This document shows positions 9,835 through 17,723 of a stretch of DNA of 64,000 nucleotides, piece by piece; the stretch's first letter is position 1; each line of letters begins with the position of its first letter. The DNA comes from Flavobacterium jejuense (lineage in GTDB: Bacteria > Bacteroidota > Bacteroidia > Flavobacteriales > Flavobacteriaceae): assembly GCF_006491595.2 (NCBI RefSeq), contig NZ_VEVQ02000004.1, positions 295,479-359,478 of the forward strand. The letters run 5' to 3'. The position numbers were made by a program, and so were the translations under genes. The notes under the pieces were generated by a model. That model saw nothing but the letters and a program-made list of their open reading frames with translations, made no database searches and was not told the origin of the DNA.

Positions 9835-10185
9835 CTAACTATCCTTTTTCACCAAAACAAAACCATCATTTTCAATTGCCATATAACCTTGATCGTATAA
9901 AAAGTAATACGTATTACCTGTTTTGGTTTGGTAAATAGAAGTAAAAAAGTCAAAATCGAAACCTTTGCTCAGTAATTTAGTTCTAGTCGTTTTGGTTTTG
10001 TCATCCGGATTTAATTCGCAAAGAATACGATAATTTTTACGCAATTTATTGTTCACATTACGCATCAAGTTATTCTGATCTTTGTTCATTTTATTATTGT
10101 AAGCATTCCTACAACCATCGGAACAGAATTTTTTATCTTCTCTTCCTATAATTTTTTCGTTGCATTCTAAACAGTTTTTACTCAT
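9835..10185 (-). CDS. Small zinc-ribbon protein
   Basis: 116 residues. The N-terminus carries a four-cysteine ribbon: CLEC at 5-8, then CSDGC around residues 21-25, a spacing typical of small DUF2116-like zinc ribbons. The remainder is basic, then beta-rich (TYYFLYDQGYMAIEND), without a recognised domain. Cytosolic, possibly nucleic-acid or protein binding. It lies 13 bp upstream of the ExbD-like membrane protein and is probably in the same transcript. Confidence 0.6.
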   Translation of the reverse strand: MSKNCLECNEKIIGREDKKFCSDGCRNAYNNKMNKDQNNLMRNVNNKLRKNYRILCELNPDDKTKTTRTKLLSKGFDFDFFTSIYQTKTGNTYYFLYDQGYMAIENDGFVLVKKDS

Positions 10186-10227
10186 AATCTGGTCATTTCG
10201 TGGAACGAAGCAATCTCATTCCGTTTT

Positions 10228-10776
10228 TTATTTTCTCTCATCAGTTTCTAAAATAGCATATTCAAAATTATCTGACCAACCTGATTTTAAAGGTAATATT
10301 TGTCTTCCTCTTCCTTCTCTTATCATGCCTACTTTCTCCAAAACTTTAATTGAGCCAATATTTCCAACAGCACAACCCGCTTGAACTCGATGCAATTTTA
10401 ATGCATCAAAACAAAAGCTCAGTATGCTGTTTAAAACTTCAGTTGCAAATCCATTATTCCAGTAATCAGAATGAATTTTATACCAAACTTCTGCTCTTTT
10501 GTATTTTTTATTGCCAATTTTTATTCCAAATAAGCCAATACTCTTGTTATCCTTTTTTTGCTCAATAATAAAAGTATAATTTGAAATTTCTTCACATTGA
10601 TTATCTTCAATCCAAGGTAAAATAATTGCTTTTGTTTCCTCTATACTTTTTGGAAGACCTAATGCATTAAATTCATCTGTTTCTGGTAAAGCATGTAATT
10701 GATGAATGAATTCTAAATCGGATAATTGAATCAATCGTAATTTTGTTCTTTCTGAAACTATTTGTAATTCATTCAT
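10228..10776 (-). CDS. GNAT family N-acetyltransferase (RimJ/RimL type)
   Basis: 182 residues with the GNAT pattern of RimJ/RimL-like enzymes: RTKLRLIQLSDLEFIHQLH at the start, the mid-protein strand IGLFGIKIG, the acetyl-CoA loop region NNGFATEVLNSIL, and the SIKVLEKVGMIREGRGR segment near the end. It would transfer acetyl groups from acetyl-CoA to a protein N-terminus or a small amine. The start codon overlaps the stop of the upstream DinB gene by one base (TAATG), implying translational coupling. Confidence 0.85.
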   Translation of the reverse strand: MNELQIVSERTKLRLIQLSDLEFIHQLHALPETDEFNALGLPKSIEETKAIILPWIEDNQCEEISNYTFIIEQKKDNKSIGLFGIKIGNKKYKRAEVWYKIHSDYWNNGFATEVLNSILSFCFDALKLHRVQAGCAVGNIGSIKVLEKVGMIREGRGRQILPLKSGWSDNFEYAILETDERK

Positions 10777-11315
10777 TATTCAAACTTATTTTCATGAAGT
10801 AAAGCTTGTTTAATGTGCGCCAAATGATGTTTGCAATGCCAAGCATAAAGTCCGGCTACACTTTTTAAGGTAAAAGATTGCTTACTTTCTGGATGATAAT
10901 AGGTTTTTTCCCAATCTTTTTCATCCATATTTAGTAAAACCAAATGCCATCTGTGATGCAAGCCTTTTAGAATCAATAACGAATAAGAAATATCATCATC
11001 CGTTCCATCAATTAATTCGGCCCATAAATCTTCTGCGTAAGGTTTTATGGTTGGGTTTTCTTCTGTGAGTGCCAACTTAAAACGAATAAAAGCATTCAAG
11101 TGACTGTCTGCACAATGATGCACTACTTGTTTGATATTCCAACCATAAGGACGATATTTCCACTGTAATATTTCTTTGGAAAGTTCATTGGTAACAGCCA
11201 CAACATATTCTGGAAAATGCTGAATTTCAGAAATCCAAGAATGCAAAATATCATCTGTTATTACTTCTGGACAGTTGAATGGTCCTATTGGGTATTTTAG
11301 TTGTTCTAGTTCCAT
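10776..11315 (-). CDS. YfiT/BstA-like DinB superfamily protein (putative bacillithiol transferase)
   Basis: 179 residues. The opening (LKYPIGPF) and the histidine set (VVHHCADSHLNA near 60-70 and WHCKHHLAHI near 160-170) are those of the YfiT group of the DinB fold, a four-helix bundle with a metal bound by three His. Bacillus YfiT/BstA is a bacillithiol S-transferase, and bacillithiol is reported from several Bacteroidota. No bacillithiol synthesis gene is in this window, so the thiol link rests on the family alone. The stop overlaps the start of the GNAT gene by one base. Confidence 0.75.
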   Translation of the reverse strand: MELEQLKYPIGPFNCPEVITDDILHSWISEIQHFPEYVVAVTNELSKEILQWKYRPYGWNIKQVVHHCADSHLNAFIRFKLALTEENPTIKPYAEDLWAELIDGTDDDISYSLLILKGLHHRWHLVLLNMDEKDWEKTYYHPESKQSFTLKSVAGLYAWHCKHHLAHIKQALLHENKFE

Positions 11316-11340
11316 GTTAATTTGTTAGTTTTCTTTCGAT

Positions 11341-11826
11341 TTATTTTTTCTTTCCTATTACTACCATTTTAAATTCACCTAGATCTAAACTATTGATTTC
11401 TTTAAGGTTTTCAAAAACGATATAAACTTGATTTTCAAATTTTATATTTATAAATCCAATTAAATCAATCTCTTTAGAATATTTCAAATCGAGTTTATCT
11501 AATTCTTTAATTGTTTCTTTTAAGTTTGGAATATATTTACCTTCTTTAAAAAGCCACCAATCTTGAATATGAATTTTTTTTCCACCATCTAATTTAGGAA
11601 CATAATTGTTTAATATTTCTTTAAGTGATGAATTATTATCAAAATGGAATTCAAAGTTTCCATATTTCCATATTTTTGAAGACTCTATAGTTTCATTATT
11701 GAGCCAATCATCAGGATAAAAGCCATTCGCTAACAATTCATTTTTGTGAACTCCAAGAGAAATAAAATTAAATTTACCTGTCTTAATAAATTGAGTCAAA
11801 TTTAATTGTAAACTATTTTTAGTCAT
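11341..11826 (-). CDS. Hypothetical protein, immunity-protein-like
   Basis: 161 residues, soluble, no signal peptide, no catalytic motif seen. The early segment (LANGFYPDDW, then IWKYGNFEFHFD) resembles small proteins often found scattered in genomes as immunity or orphan-immunity proteins of polymorphic toxin systems. That is a resemblance in style, not a family assignment. No toxin lies next to it; it sits within a compact minus-strand run between a DUF6265-like secreted protein and the DinB gene. Confidence 0.5.
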   Translation of the reverse strand: MTKNSLQLNLTQFIKTGKFNFISLGVHKNELLANGFYPDDWLNNETIESSKIWKYGNFEFHFDNNSSLKEILNNYVPKLDGGKKIHIQDWWLFKEGKYIPNLKETIKELDKLDLKYSKEIDLIGFINIKFENQVYIVFENLKEINSLDLGEFKMVVIGKKK

Positions 11827-11840
11827 ATTTTAAATAGTTT

Positions 11841-12320
11841 TCACTTCTTAAAATTAAAAATCACTTCTTCTTTAGAATCTTCAAAATAAGCATACAAATT
11901 CACTTCGTTATTAGACACTTTTTCAAAGGTGAAATTATCAAAATACAAGCGGTTTTTTTCTTTTTTGATGAATCTAAAATCTTCTGATTCATCTTTTTCT
12001 TCCCAACCTTTTAAATTGGCATCAAAATGTTTGATTTGATACAATAGTGTTTTGTCTTTTTCAACAATATGTCCTACTTCATAAAAAACTACTTTTCCAT
12101 CAACGACCAACTTAAAATTAAACAACATAGAACCACCTAATGGTTTGCTCCAGTTTTCTTGAAAAACACCACCAAAAGCTTCACCTGTCCAATTCCCTTC
12201 TAGCCATTCTATGTCTTTTAGAGAGGCTTTTTCAGACCCTTTTTCATCATTATAATGCAAGGTGTTTTGAGCAAAACAAAATGACGTGGTCATAGCAAAT
12301 AAGAAAAGGAGTTTTTTCAT
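11841..12320 (-). CDS. Secreted DUF6265-like protein
   Basis: 159 residues with a cleavable signal peptide (MKKLLFLFAMTTSFCFAQ), so exported to the periplasm or beyond. The mature part has IEWLEGNWTGEAFGG and ENWSKPLGGSML, which match the DUF6265 type of small beta-barrel (lipocalin/THAP4-like) domain. Role unknown; ligand binding is plausible for the fold. Its ATG overlaps the stop of the upstream GNAT-nitrilase gene by one base (TAATG), so it is translationally coupled. Confidence 0.65.
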   Translation of the reverse strand: MKKLLFLFAMTTSFCFAQNTLHYNDEKGSEKASLKDIEWLEGNWTGEAFGGVFQENWSKPLGGSMLFNFKLVVDGKVVFYEVGHIVEKDKTLLYQIKHFDANLKGWEEKDESEDFRFIKKEKNRLYFDNFTFEKVSNNEVNLYAYFEDSKEEVIFNFKK

Positions 12321-13846
12321 TATTTCAGTTTTTTAAGTTGGTACAAGTCATGTCTTCTGTCTTTCATGGTGTTTACGCTTCCATGTTCGTGTAATTCTTT
12401 TAATAAATCCATATCAACATCAACAATTAGAGTCATTTCTGTGTTTGGAGTTGCTTCTGCTTTAATTCCGTTACTAGGAAAAGCAAAATCGGATGGAGTA
12501 AACACAGCAGCTTGCGCATATTGAATATCCATATTATTTACTTTTGGTAAATTACCCACACAACCAGCCACTGCAACATAACATTCATTTTCTATAGCAC
12601 GAGCTTGCGCACAGCTTTTTACACGAGTGTAGCCATTTTGCGTATCAGTTAAAAAAGGAACAAATAAAATATTCATGCCTTCATCAGCCATTAAGCGAGA
12701 TAATTCTGGGAATTCTACATCATAACAAATCATAATTCCTATTTTGCCACAATCGGTATCAAATGTTTGGATGGTATCACCACCAGTAATTCCCCAATGG
12801 AACACTTCGTTAGGTGTAATATGAATTTTACGATACATTTCGTTAGTTCCGTCTCTTTTACAAAGGAACCCAACATTATAAACATGTTCGTCTTCTATAT
12901 ATGGCATACTTCCTGTTATAATATTGATGTTGTAGGAAATGGCGAATTCTTGAAATCTAAGCTTGACGGCTTCCGTATGACGCGCTAATTCTCTAATAGC
13001 TTCTGCTTCAGATAAATGATTGTAATCAGCCATTAAAGGAGCTGTAAAGAATTCAGGAAATAGCGCAAAATCACTGCTATAACCAGAAACAGCATCAATA
13101 AAAAATTCGGCTTGTTCAAATAGCGCTTCTAGATTATTTAGAGAACGCATCTGCCATTGGATTAATCCTAAACGCACGACACTTTTTTCAGTATTAATTA
13201 ATTTTGGACTATCATCATAATAAATATTATTCCATTCTAATAAAACAGCGTATTCTTGTGATTCGGTATCGCCTTCTAAATAGTTTTTAAGTACACGAAC
13301 TTCATGGAAATCGTTACTTAATTGAAATGACAAAACAGGATCGTATATTTCTTTTTTCTTTACTTTTTCAATATAAATTTTTGGAGTAATTTCATCTTTG
13401 TATTTTCCATAATTTGGAATTCTTCCTGCAAAAATGATGGATTTTAAGTTCAATTGTTCGCATAATTCTTTTCTTACATCATACAATCGTCTGCCTAATC
13501 GAAGACCACGATATTGCGGATTGATAAACACATCAATTCCATATAAAACTTCTCCATCAGGATTGTGAGATTTGAAGGAATAATTGGAAGTTATCGCTTT
13601 ATAGGTTCTTGTTTTAAAAGCAAAATCCTCTGTTACTAAAAGAGATAAAGCAGAACCTACAACCACTCCATCAACAACAATTACTAATTGCCCTTCAGGA
13701 AACTTGCTTAGTAAGGTTTCTATTTGATCTTCTTTCCAAAATGAATCTGCCATTTCAGGGTACGATTCAATCATGGATTTTTTCAGTTCTTTATAATCTT
13801 CAATTTGTAAATTTCGTAACTCAATGGATTTAATATTTGCTGGCAT
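12320..13846 (-). CDS. GNAT acetyltransferase-nitrilase fusion (carbon-nitrogen hydrolase)
   Basis: 508 residues in two domains. Residues 1 to about 180 form a GNAT domain with the acetyl-CoA loop in NPQYRGLRLGRRLYD. Residues about 225-500 are a nitrilase-superfamily hydrolase with the Glu-Lys-Cys triad visible as E265 (FPEFF), K340 (YRKIHI) and C374 (ICYDVEFPE). The fusion is a known architecture, thought to hydrolyse an amide and act on amino groups, but its substrate is not established. It is the first gene of the nine-gene minus-strand run and has a good promoter directly upstream. Confidence 0.88.
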   Translation of the reverse strand: MPANIKSIELRNLQIEDYKELKKSMIESYPEMADSFWKEDQIETLLSKFPEGQLVIVVDGVVVGSALSLLVTEDFAFKTRTYKAITSNYSFKSHNPDGEVLYGIDVFINPQYRGLRLGRRLYDVRKELCEQLNLKSIIFAGRIPNYGKYKDEITPKIYIEKVKKKEIYDPVLSFQLSNDFHEVRVLKNYLEGDTESQEYAVLLEWNNIYYDDSPKLINTEKSVVRLGLIQWQMRSLNNLEALFEQAEFFIDAVSGYSSDFALFPEFFTAPLMADYNHLSEAEAIRELARHTEAVKLRFQEFAISYNINIITGSMPYIEDEHVYNVGFLCKRDGTNEMYRKIHITPNEVFHWGITGGDTIQTFDTDCGKIGIMICYDVEFPELSRLMADEGMNILFVPFLTDTQNGYTRVKSCAQARAIENECYVAVAGCVGNLPKVNNMDIQYAQAAVFTPSDFAFPSNGIKAEATPNTEMTLIVDVDMDLLKELHEHGSVNTMKDRRHDLYQLKKLK

Positions 13847-13865
13847 ATATTTATTGGATTTGTAT

Positions 13866-13896
13866 CAAATATAGCAAATAATATTTCCATTTACAA
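13866..13896 (-). promoter_or_regulatory. Promoter for the nine-gene minus-strand operon
   Basis: On the minus strand TTG (13896-13894), 20 bp, then TATATTTG (13873-13866) matches the Bacteroidota -33/-7 pattern well. It lies about 20 bp before the ATG of the GNAT-nitrilase gene. Confidence 0.6.
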
Positions 13897-13910
13897 ACGT
13901 TTACAATTAC
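13895..13910 (+). repeat. 16-bp motif copy 1 (AAACGtTTACAATTAC)
   Basis: First of three related 16-mers with consensus AAACGKTTACAAWTRC; the others are at 15806-15821 and 15894-15909. This copy touches the -33 region of the minus-strand promoter and lies 85 bp before the SLC13 permease start, so it could act as an operator for either. Confidence 0.45.
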
Positions 13911-13994
13911 TATGGAAATGTTATAATTTTCTCTTGAAATCATGTAATTTTTTTTCTAAATTCTTTGCTATTTTTATATTTAAATTAGTGTAAT

Positions 13995-15782
13995 ATGACT
14001 TTTGAAATAGGTATTGTTTTAGGAATATTAGTAATTGCTTTCATACTATTTGTAAGCGAAAAATTTACTGTTGATAAAACAGCCTTTTTTATTTTAATAA
14101 GTTTGTTGGTTTTTGGAATTGTAACTCCTGAAGAATCGGTTTCTGGGTTTTCTGATAATTCGGTTTTAACCATTCTTTGTTTGATGATCATAGCCATTGG
14201 TTTAGAAAAAAATGGTGTAGTTGCCTTGATGGCTCAAAAGATAATACCTATTATGAATTGGCCTTTTTGGGTTTTCCTTCCTTTGCTGATGCTAACTGTA
14301 GGTGTGTTTTCTTCCTTTATAGCTACAACAGCAGTAGTTATTATCTTTATTAAGTTGGTAAACGAATTAGATAAATTGGGAAAAATTAATAAATCAAAAG
14401 TATTATTACCTATTTCATTTGCAGGAATTTTGGGAGGAAGTTGTACCTTAATGGGAACCAGTACAAACTTAATAGTATCAGGAATATCTAATAAAAGTGG
14501 TATTGGAAAATTTTCATTTTTCGAATTTTCATTAGCAGGTGTTATCTTTCTTCTTATTGCAATACCAATTATCTTTTTTTTATCTAAAATCTTTCTGCCA
14601 AAAAACCAAAATGAAGACAAACTAGATTTATCAGAAAAATTTGCCTATGTAACTTCTGTAAAAATTAGGGAAGGTTCTAAGTTGATAGGTAAGAAACCTT
14701 ACGATACCGAAATTTGGAATGAGAATGATATTCGATTAATAAAAATACAAAGAGGAAAGCGTTATTTGAGAACTGATTTGAAATCGGAGATTCTTCAAGA
14801 AAATGACATTCTTTGGTTGGATTTAACGATTGAAGATTTAACTTCAAAGTCAGAAAGTTTAGGTTTAAATATACTAGGAGTTGATCAAAATTTAATAGAA
14901 GATCAATATACTAATGAATATCACGAAGTAATTATTCTACCTAATTCTAGATATGTGAATATGTCTGTGAAGGAATTTAATGAAAGATTGCCTGAAAATA
15001 TATCGGTAAAAGCCATAACAAGTGAAAGAGAGTATGAGAAAAACCCAAATATGTTTGTGAAATTCTTCTCAAAAAAATTTATAAATCCAGGAAACAGAGT
15101 ATTATTGACAGGTAATTTAAGTGAAATTCAAAAAATAGCCAATTCTGACAATTTGCTTTTTGCCAATTCGGTTTTGACCGTTCCTAATATCCCTAATTAT
15201 AAAAAACTAATTTCTTTTCTTGCTATAATTGTAGTAATTGTCCTTTCTGCAACCAATACCTTTTCTATTCTCAAGAGCTCATTAATTGGAGTTGCCTTAT
15301 GTTTATTTACCGGTTGTATTCAATTAAAAGATGCTTATTCAGGAATTAATTGGCAAGTGATTTTTTTGTTGGCAGGTATGATTCCTCTTGGTATTGCTAT
15401 GAAAAATACAGGTACAGATGATTTTATTGGTGAACATCTTTATGCATTATTGAAATCGGTTCCAACATCAGCTGTAATTGCAATGGTTTTTGCATTTACT
15501 TTGCTAATGAGCGGTTTTATTTCCAATAATGCAACAGCCATTATATTAGCACCTATTGTAATTATTGTAGCTCAAAAAATGAATTTAAACCCAAAACCTT
15601 TATTATATGCTTTAATGTTTGGAGCTAATTTTAGTTTTTATACTCCAATGGGTTATCAAACAAATGCCATTATTTATGGTATGGGGATTTATAAATTCAA
15701 GCACTTTTTGTTTATAGGTGGAATTCTTTCATTAATTTTATTAGTGGTTGCGTCTCTTTTATTACCAATATTATATACTTGA
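13995..15782 (+). CDS. SLC13 family permease with TrkA-C (RCK_C) domains
   Basis: 595 residues. The N-terminal six or so membrane segments (1-210) include the SLC13-like SCTLMGTSTNLIVSG motif. Two cytosolic TrkA-C units follow (about 215-375; SVKIREGSKLIGKKPYD, then EVIILPNSRYVNMSVKEFNERLP). A second membrane half contains SGFISNNATAIILAP. Related proteins are sodium-coupled anion carriers (sulfate, dicarboxylate) and the TrkA-C units probably sense a ligand. The substrate cannot be assigned. It is a single-gene unit flanked on both sides by copies of the 16-bp AAACG motif. Confidence 0.87.
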   Translation: MTFEIGIVLGILVIAFILFVSEKFTVDKTAFFILISLLVFGIVTPEESVSGFSDNSVLTILCLMIIAIGLEKNGVVALMAQKIIPIMNWPFWVFLPLLMLTVGVFSSFIATTAVVIIFIKLVNELDKLGKINKSKVLLPISFAGILGGSCTLMGTSTNLIVSGISNKSGIGKFSFFEFSLAGVIFLLIAIPIIFFLSKIFLPKNQNEDKLDLSEKFAYVTSVKIREGSKLIGKKPYDTEIWNENDIRLIKIQRGKRYLRTDLKSEILQENDILWLDLTIEDLTSKSESLGLNILGVDQNLIEDQYTNEYHEVIILPNSRYVNMSVKEFNERLPENISVKAITSEREYEKNPNMFVKFFSKKFINPGNRVLLTGNLSEIQKIANSDNLLFANSVLTVPNIPNYKKLISFLAIIVVIVLSATNTFSILKSSLIGVALCLFTGCIQLKDAYSGINWQVIFLLAGMIPLGIAMKNTGTDDFIGEHLYALLKSVPTSAVIAMVFAFTLLMSGFISNNATAIILAPIVIIVAQKMNLNPKPLLYALMFGANFSFYTPMGYQTNAIIYGMGIYKFKHFLFIGGILSLILLVVASLLLPILYT

Positions 15783-15805
15783 AAATCAAGCATATATTCG
15801 TTTTC

Positions 15806-15821
15806 AAACGGTTACAAATAC
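15806..15821 (+). repeat. 16-bp motif copy 2 (AAACGGTTACAAATAC)
   Basis: Second copy of AAACGKTTACAAWTRC, in the 208-bp space between the SLC13 permease and ssb. A partial echo (CTTACAATCG) and a partly palindromic GTAAACGTATACTTAC follow directly, so this spacer is unusually rich in related short motifs. Confidence 0.45.
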
Positions 15822-15893
15822 TTACAATCGAAAGTAAACGTATACTTACCGAATACTATTTGAAAGTTATCTAATCTTTGCACTGTCGAAATG

Positions 15894-15909
15894 AAACGGT
15901 TACAATTGC
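15894..15909 (+). repeat. 16-bp motif copy 3 (AAACGGTTACAATTGC)
   Basis: Third copy, 88 bp after copy 2 and 82 bp before the ssb start. It lies downstream of a promoter-like CTAATCTTTGCAC, so it may fall in the ssb leader. Confidence 0.45.
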
Positions 15910-15990
15910 AATATCAAAAATCAATTTCAATTAAAAAGTTTTATTAAACAGAATAACAATTTATATAAACCATTTAAAATTTTACACGCC

Positions 15991-16314
15991 ATGAAAAACA
16001 GAGTACAATTAATCGGACATGTAGGTCAAGAACCAGAAATAAAAACATTAGAAGCTGGAAAAAAATTAGCCAATTTATCAATCGCTACCAATGAAGTATA
16101 TTACAAAGAAAACGGAGACAAAGTAGAGAAAACAGAATGGCACAGAGTAACTGCTTGGGGAAAAACTGCAGAAATTATTGAGAAATACGTCACTAAAGGA
16201 AAAGAACTTGCTATTGATGGTAAGTTAACCTATAAAAGTTACGATGATAAAGACGGAATCAAACGTTACATTACAGAAATTGTAGCGAATGAAGTTTTGC
16301 TTTTAGGGAAATAA
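15991..16314 (+). CDS. ssb: Short single-stranded DNA-binding protein lacking the acidic tail
   Basis: 107 residues covering one complete OB fold: NRVQLIGHVGQEPE at the start, LSIATNE, TEWHRVTAWGKTAE, and the closing strand YITEIVANEVLLLG. Bacterial SSBs are usually 140-180 residues with a disordered linker and an acidic tip (such as DDDIPF) that recruits repair and replication proteins; this one stops right after the OB fold. It probably binds ssDNA as an accessory or specialised SSB, with a full-length copy expected elsewhere. Followed by a strong terminator, so monocistronic. Confidence 0.88.
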   Translation: MKNRVQLIGHVGQEPEIKTLEAGKKLANLSIATNEVYYKENGDKVEKTEWHRVTAWGKTAEIIEKYVTKGKELAIDGKLTYKSYDDKDGIKRYITEIVANEVLLLGK

Positions 16315-16322
16315 TTTTATCC

Positions 16323-16362
16323 AATTCAGCTTCTTCTTTTTTTGAAGAGGCTGAATTTTTAA
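16323..16362 (+). terminator. Terminator after ssb
   Basis: A 14-bp stem (AATTCAGCTTCTTC / GAAGAGGCTGAATT, one G-U pair) followed by a T run. Confidence 0.85.
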
Positions 16363-16380
16363 TTTCAATTTTTTAGCACT

Positions 16381-16821
16381 ATGAATATTAGAGTTTTCAA
16401 TATACGATTGAGTAAAGAGTTTTGTATAGTAGATCAAAACCGAATGAATGAATTTTTAGATACTGTTGAGGTAAAATTAACTTCAACCAATTTTGTAACC
16501 ACTGGAACAACCGATTATTGGTCTGCAGTGGTTTTTTACGAACCTAAAGTCCAATTGCAAAAAGAGTCAAAAGACAAATTATGTTTTGAAGATTTAACGG
16601 ATAAAGAAAAAGAAATTTTTTTAGCATTAAAGGAATGGAGAAATGATTTTGCTTCTAATTTGGGTTGGTCTGCTTTTAGAGTTTGTCATAATTCACATTT
16701 AATGAACATTGCAAAAAACAAACCTGAAACAATTGATGAGTTGTTAAATATTAAAAGTTTTGGAGTTATAAAAACAGAAAAATATGGTGAGGAAATTATT
16801 AGTGTTTTAAACGCTTTTTAG
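16381..16821 (+). CDS. HRDC domain protein
   Basis: 146 residues. The C-terminal about 70 residues form an HRDC helical domain (LFLALKEWRNDFA-like helix, then HLMNIAKNKPETIDELLNIKSFG with the G at the turn, then GEEIISVL). HRDC domains of RecQ helicases and RNase D bind nucleic acid. The N-terminal 75 residues are not recognised. As a stand-alone HRDC protein, widespread in Flavobacteriaceae, it may be an accessory nucleic-acid-binding factor. Its stop overlaps by 4 bp the stop of the convergent HDAC-like gene. Confidence 0.78.
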   Translation: MNIRVFNIRLSKEFCIVDQNRMNEFLDTVEVKLTSTNFVTTGTTDYWSAVVFYEPKVQLQKESKDKLCFEDLTDKEKEIFLALKEWRNDFASNLGWSAFRVCHNSHLMNIAKNKPETIDELLNIKSFGVIKTEKYGEEIISVLNAF

Positions 16822-17717
16822 AAAATATTTTTAGCCACTCTATAGGTATTAGCATGTGCTTCAATAATAGTTTTAATTTCTGGAGAATAACCACCACCCA
16901 TGGAAACTTGAACTGGAATTTGATATTGTTTACATAATTTGAAAATAATTTCATCTCTTTTTTTGCAACCTTCAATCGTACAAGAGAGTTTGCCTAATTT
17001 ATCACTTTCTAAAATATCAACACCAGCTAAATAAAAGATAAAATCAGGTTTTTGTTGTTCAAATAATTTTGGGATAACCATTGAAATAGTTTTCAAAAAT
17101 TCTTCATCAGTTGTTCCATCAGGAAAAGCAATATCTAAATCTGATTTTTCTTTTTTAAAGGGATAATTGGTTTTACCATGAGTAGAAAAGGTAAAAACAT
17201 TGGGATTGTTTTGAAAAATTTCAGCAGTACCATTGCCTTGATGAACATCTAAATCTATTATTAGAATTTTTTTAGCCAATTTTTTGTCCAATAAAAATTG
17301 TGCTCCAATAGCTTGATCGTTTAATAGACAAAAGGCTTCACCATGATTAGAATACGCATGATGAGTGCCTCCAGCGATGTTAAAGGCGACTTTGGTTTCA
17401 AATGCTTTTTGGCAACCCATAATGGTTCCTTGAGCAATTCTCAATTCACGTTCTACCAATTCATTTGAAAGTGGAAATCCAATTTTTCTAGCTGCTCTTG
17501 CCTCTAAAGATAAATTCAGTAAATCATCAACGTATTCTTTAGTATGTACTTTTAAAACAGTATTTAAATCACACTTCTTAGGTTCAAAAAAATCTGCTTG
17601 TTGTACCGTTCCTTCATGAAGTAATTGTTGTGGCAATAATTCATATTTCAACATGGGGAAGCGATGTCCTTTTGGTAAAGGATGCTTAAATATGGAATGA
17701 AAAGCTATTGGAAACAT
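16818..17717 (-). CDS. Histone deacetylase family (acetoin utilisation/acetylpolyamine amidohydrolase-like) protein
   Basis: 299 residues, cytosolic. Hallmarks of the arginase/HDAC fold are visible: FNIAGGTHHAYSNHGEAFC with the catalytic His pair, the zinc ligands in IIDLDVHQGNGTAEIF, a third ligand in the YLAGVDILESDKLG segment, and the VSMGGGYSP loop near the end. Bacterial members deacetylate acetylpolyamines or acetyl-lysine; the substrate here is unknown. The gene lies 6 bp downstream of a secreted hypothetical on the same strand. Confidence 0.87.
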   Translation of the reverse strand: MFPIAFHSIFKHPLPKGHRFPMLKYELLPQQLLHEGTVQQADFFEPKKCDLNTVLKVHTKEYVDDLLNLSLEARAARKIGFPLSNELVERELRIAQGTIMGCQKAFETKVAFNIAGGTHHAYSNHGEAFCLLNDQAIGAQFLLDKKLAKKILIIDLDVHQGNGTAEIFQNNPNVFTFSTHGKTNYPFKKEKSDLDIAFPDGTTDEEFLKTISMVIPKLFEQQKPDFIFYLAGVDILESDKLGKLSCTIEGCKKRDEIIFKLCKQYQIPVQVSMGGGYSPEIKTIIEAHANTYRVAKNIF

Positions 17718-17723
17718 ATAGTA

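Noticed and set aside
14234..14620. A 128-codon open frame antisense to the SLC13 permease
   Set aside because: It is entirely within the permease gene, and its product is a reverse reading of membrane helices.
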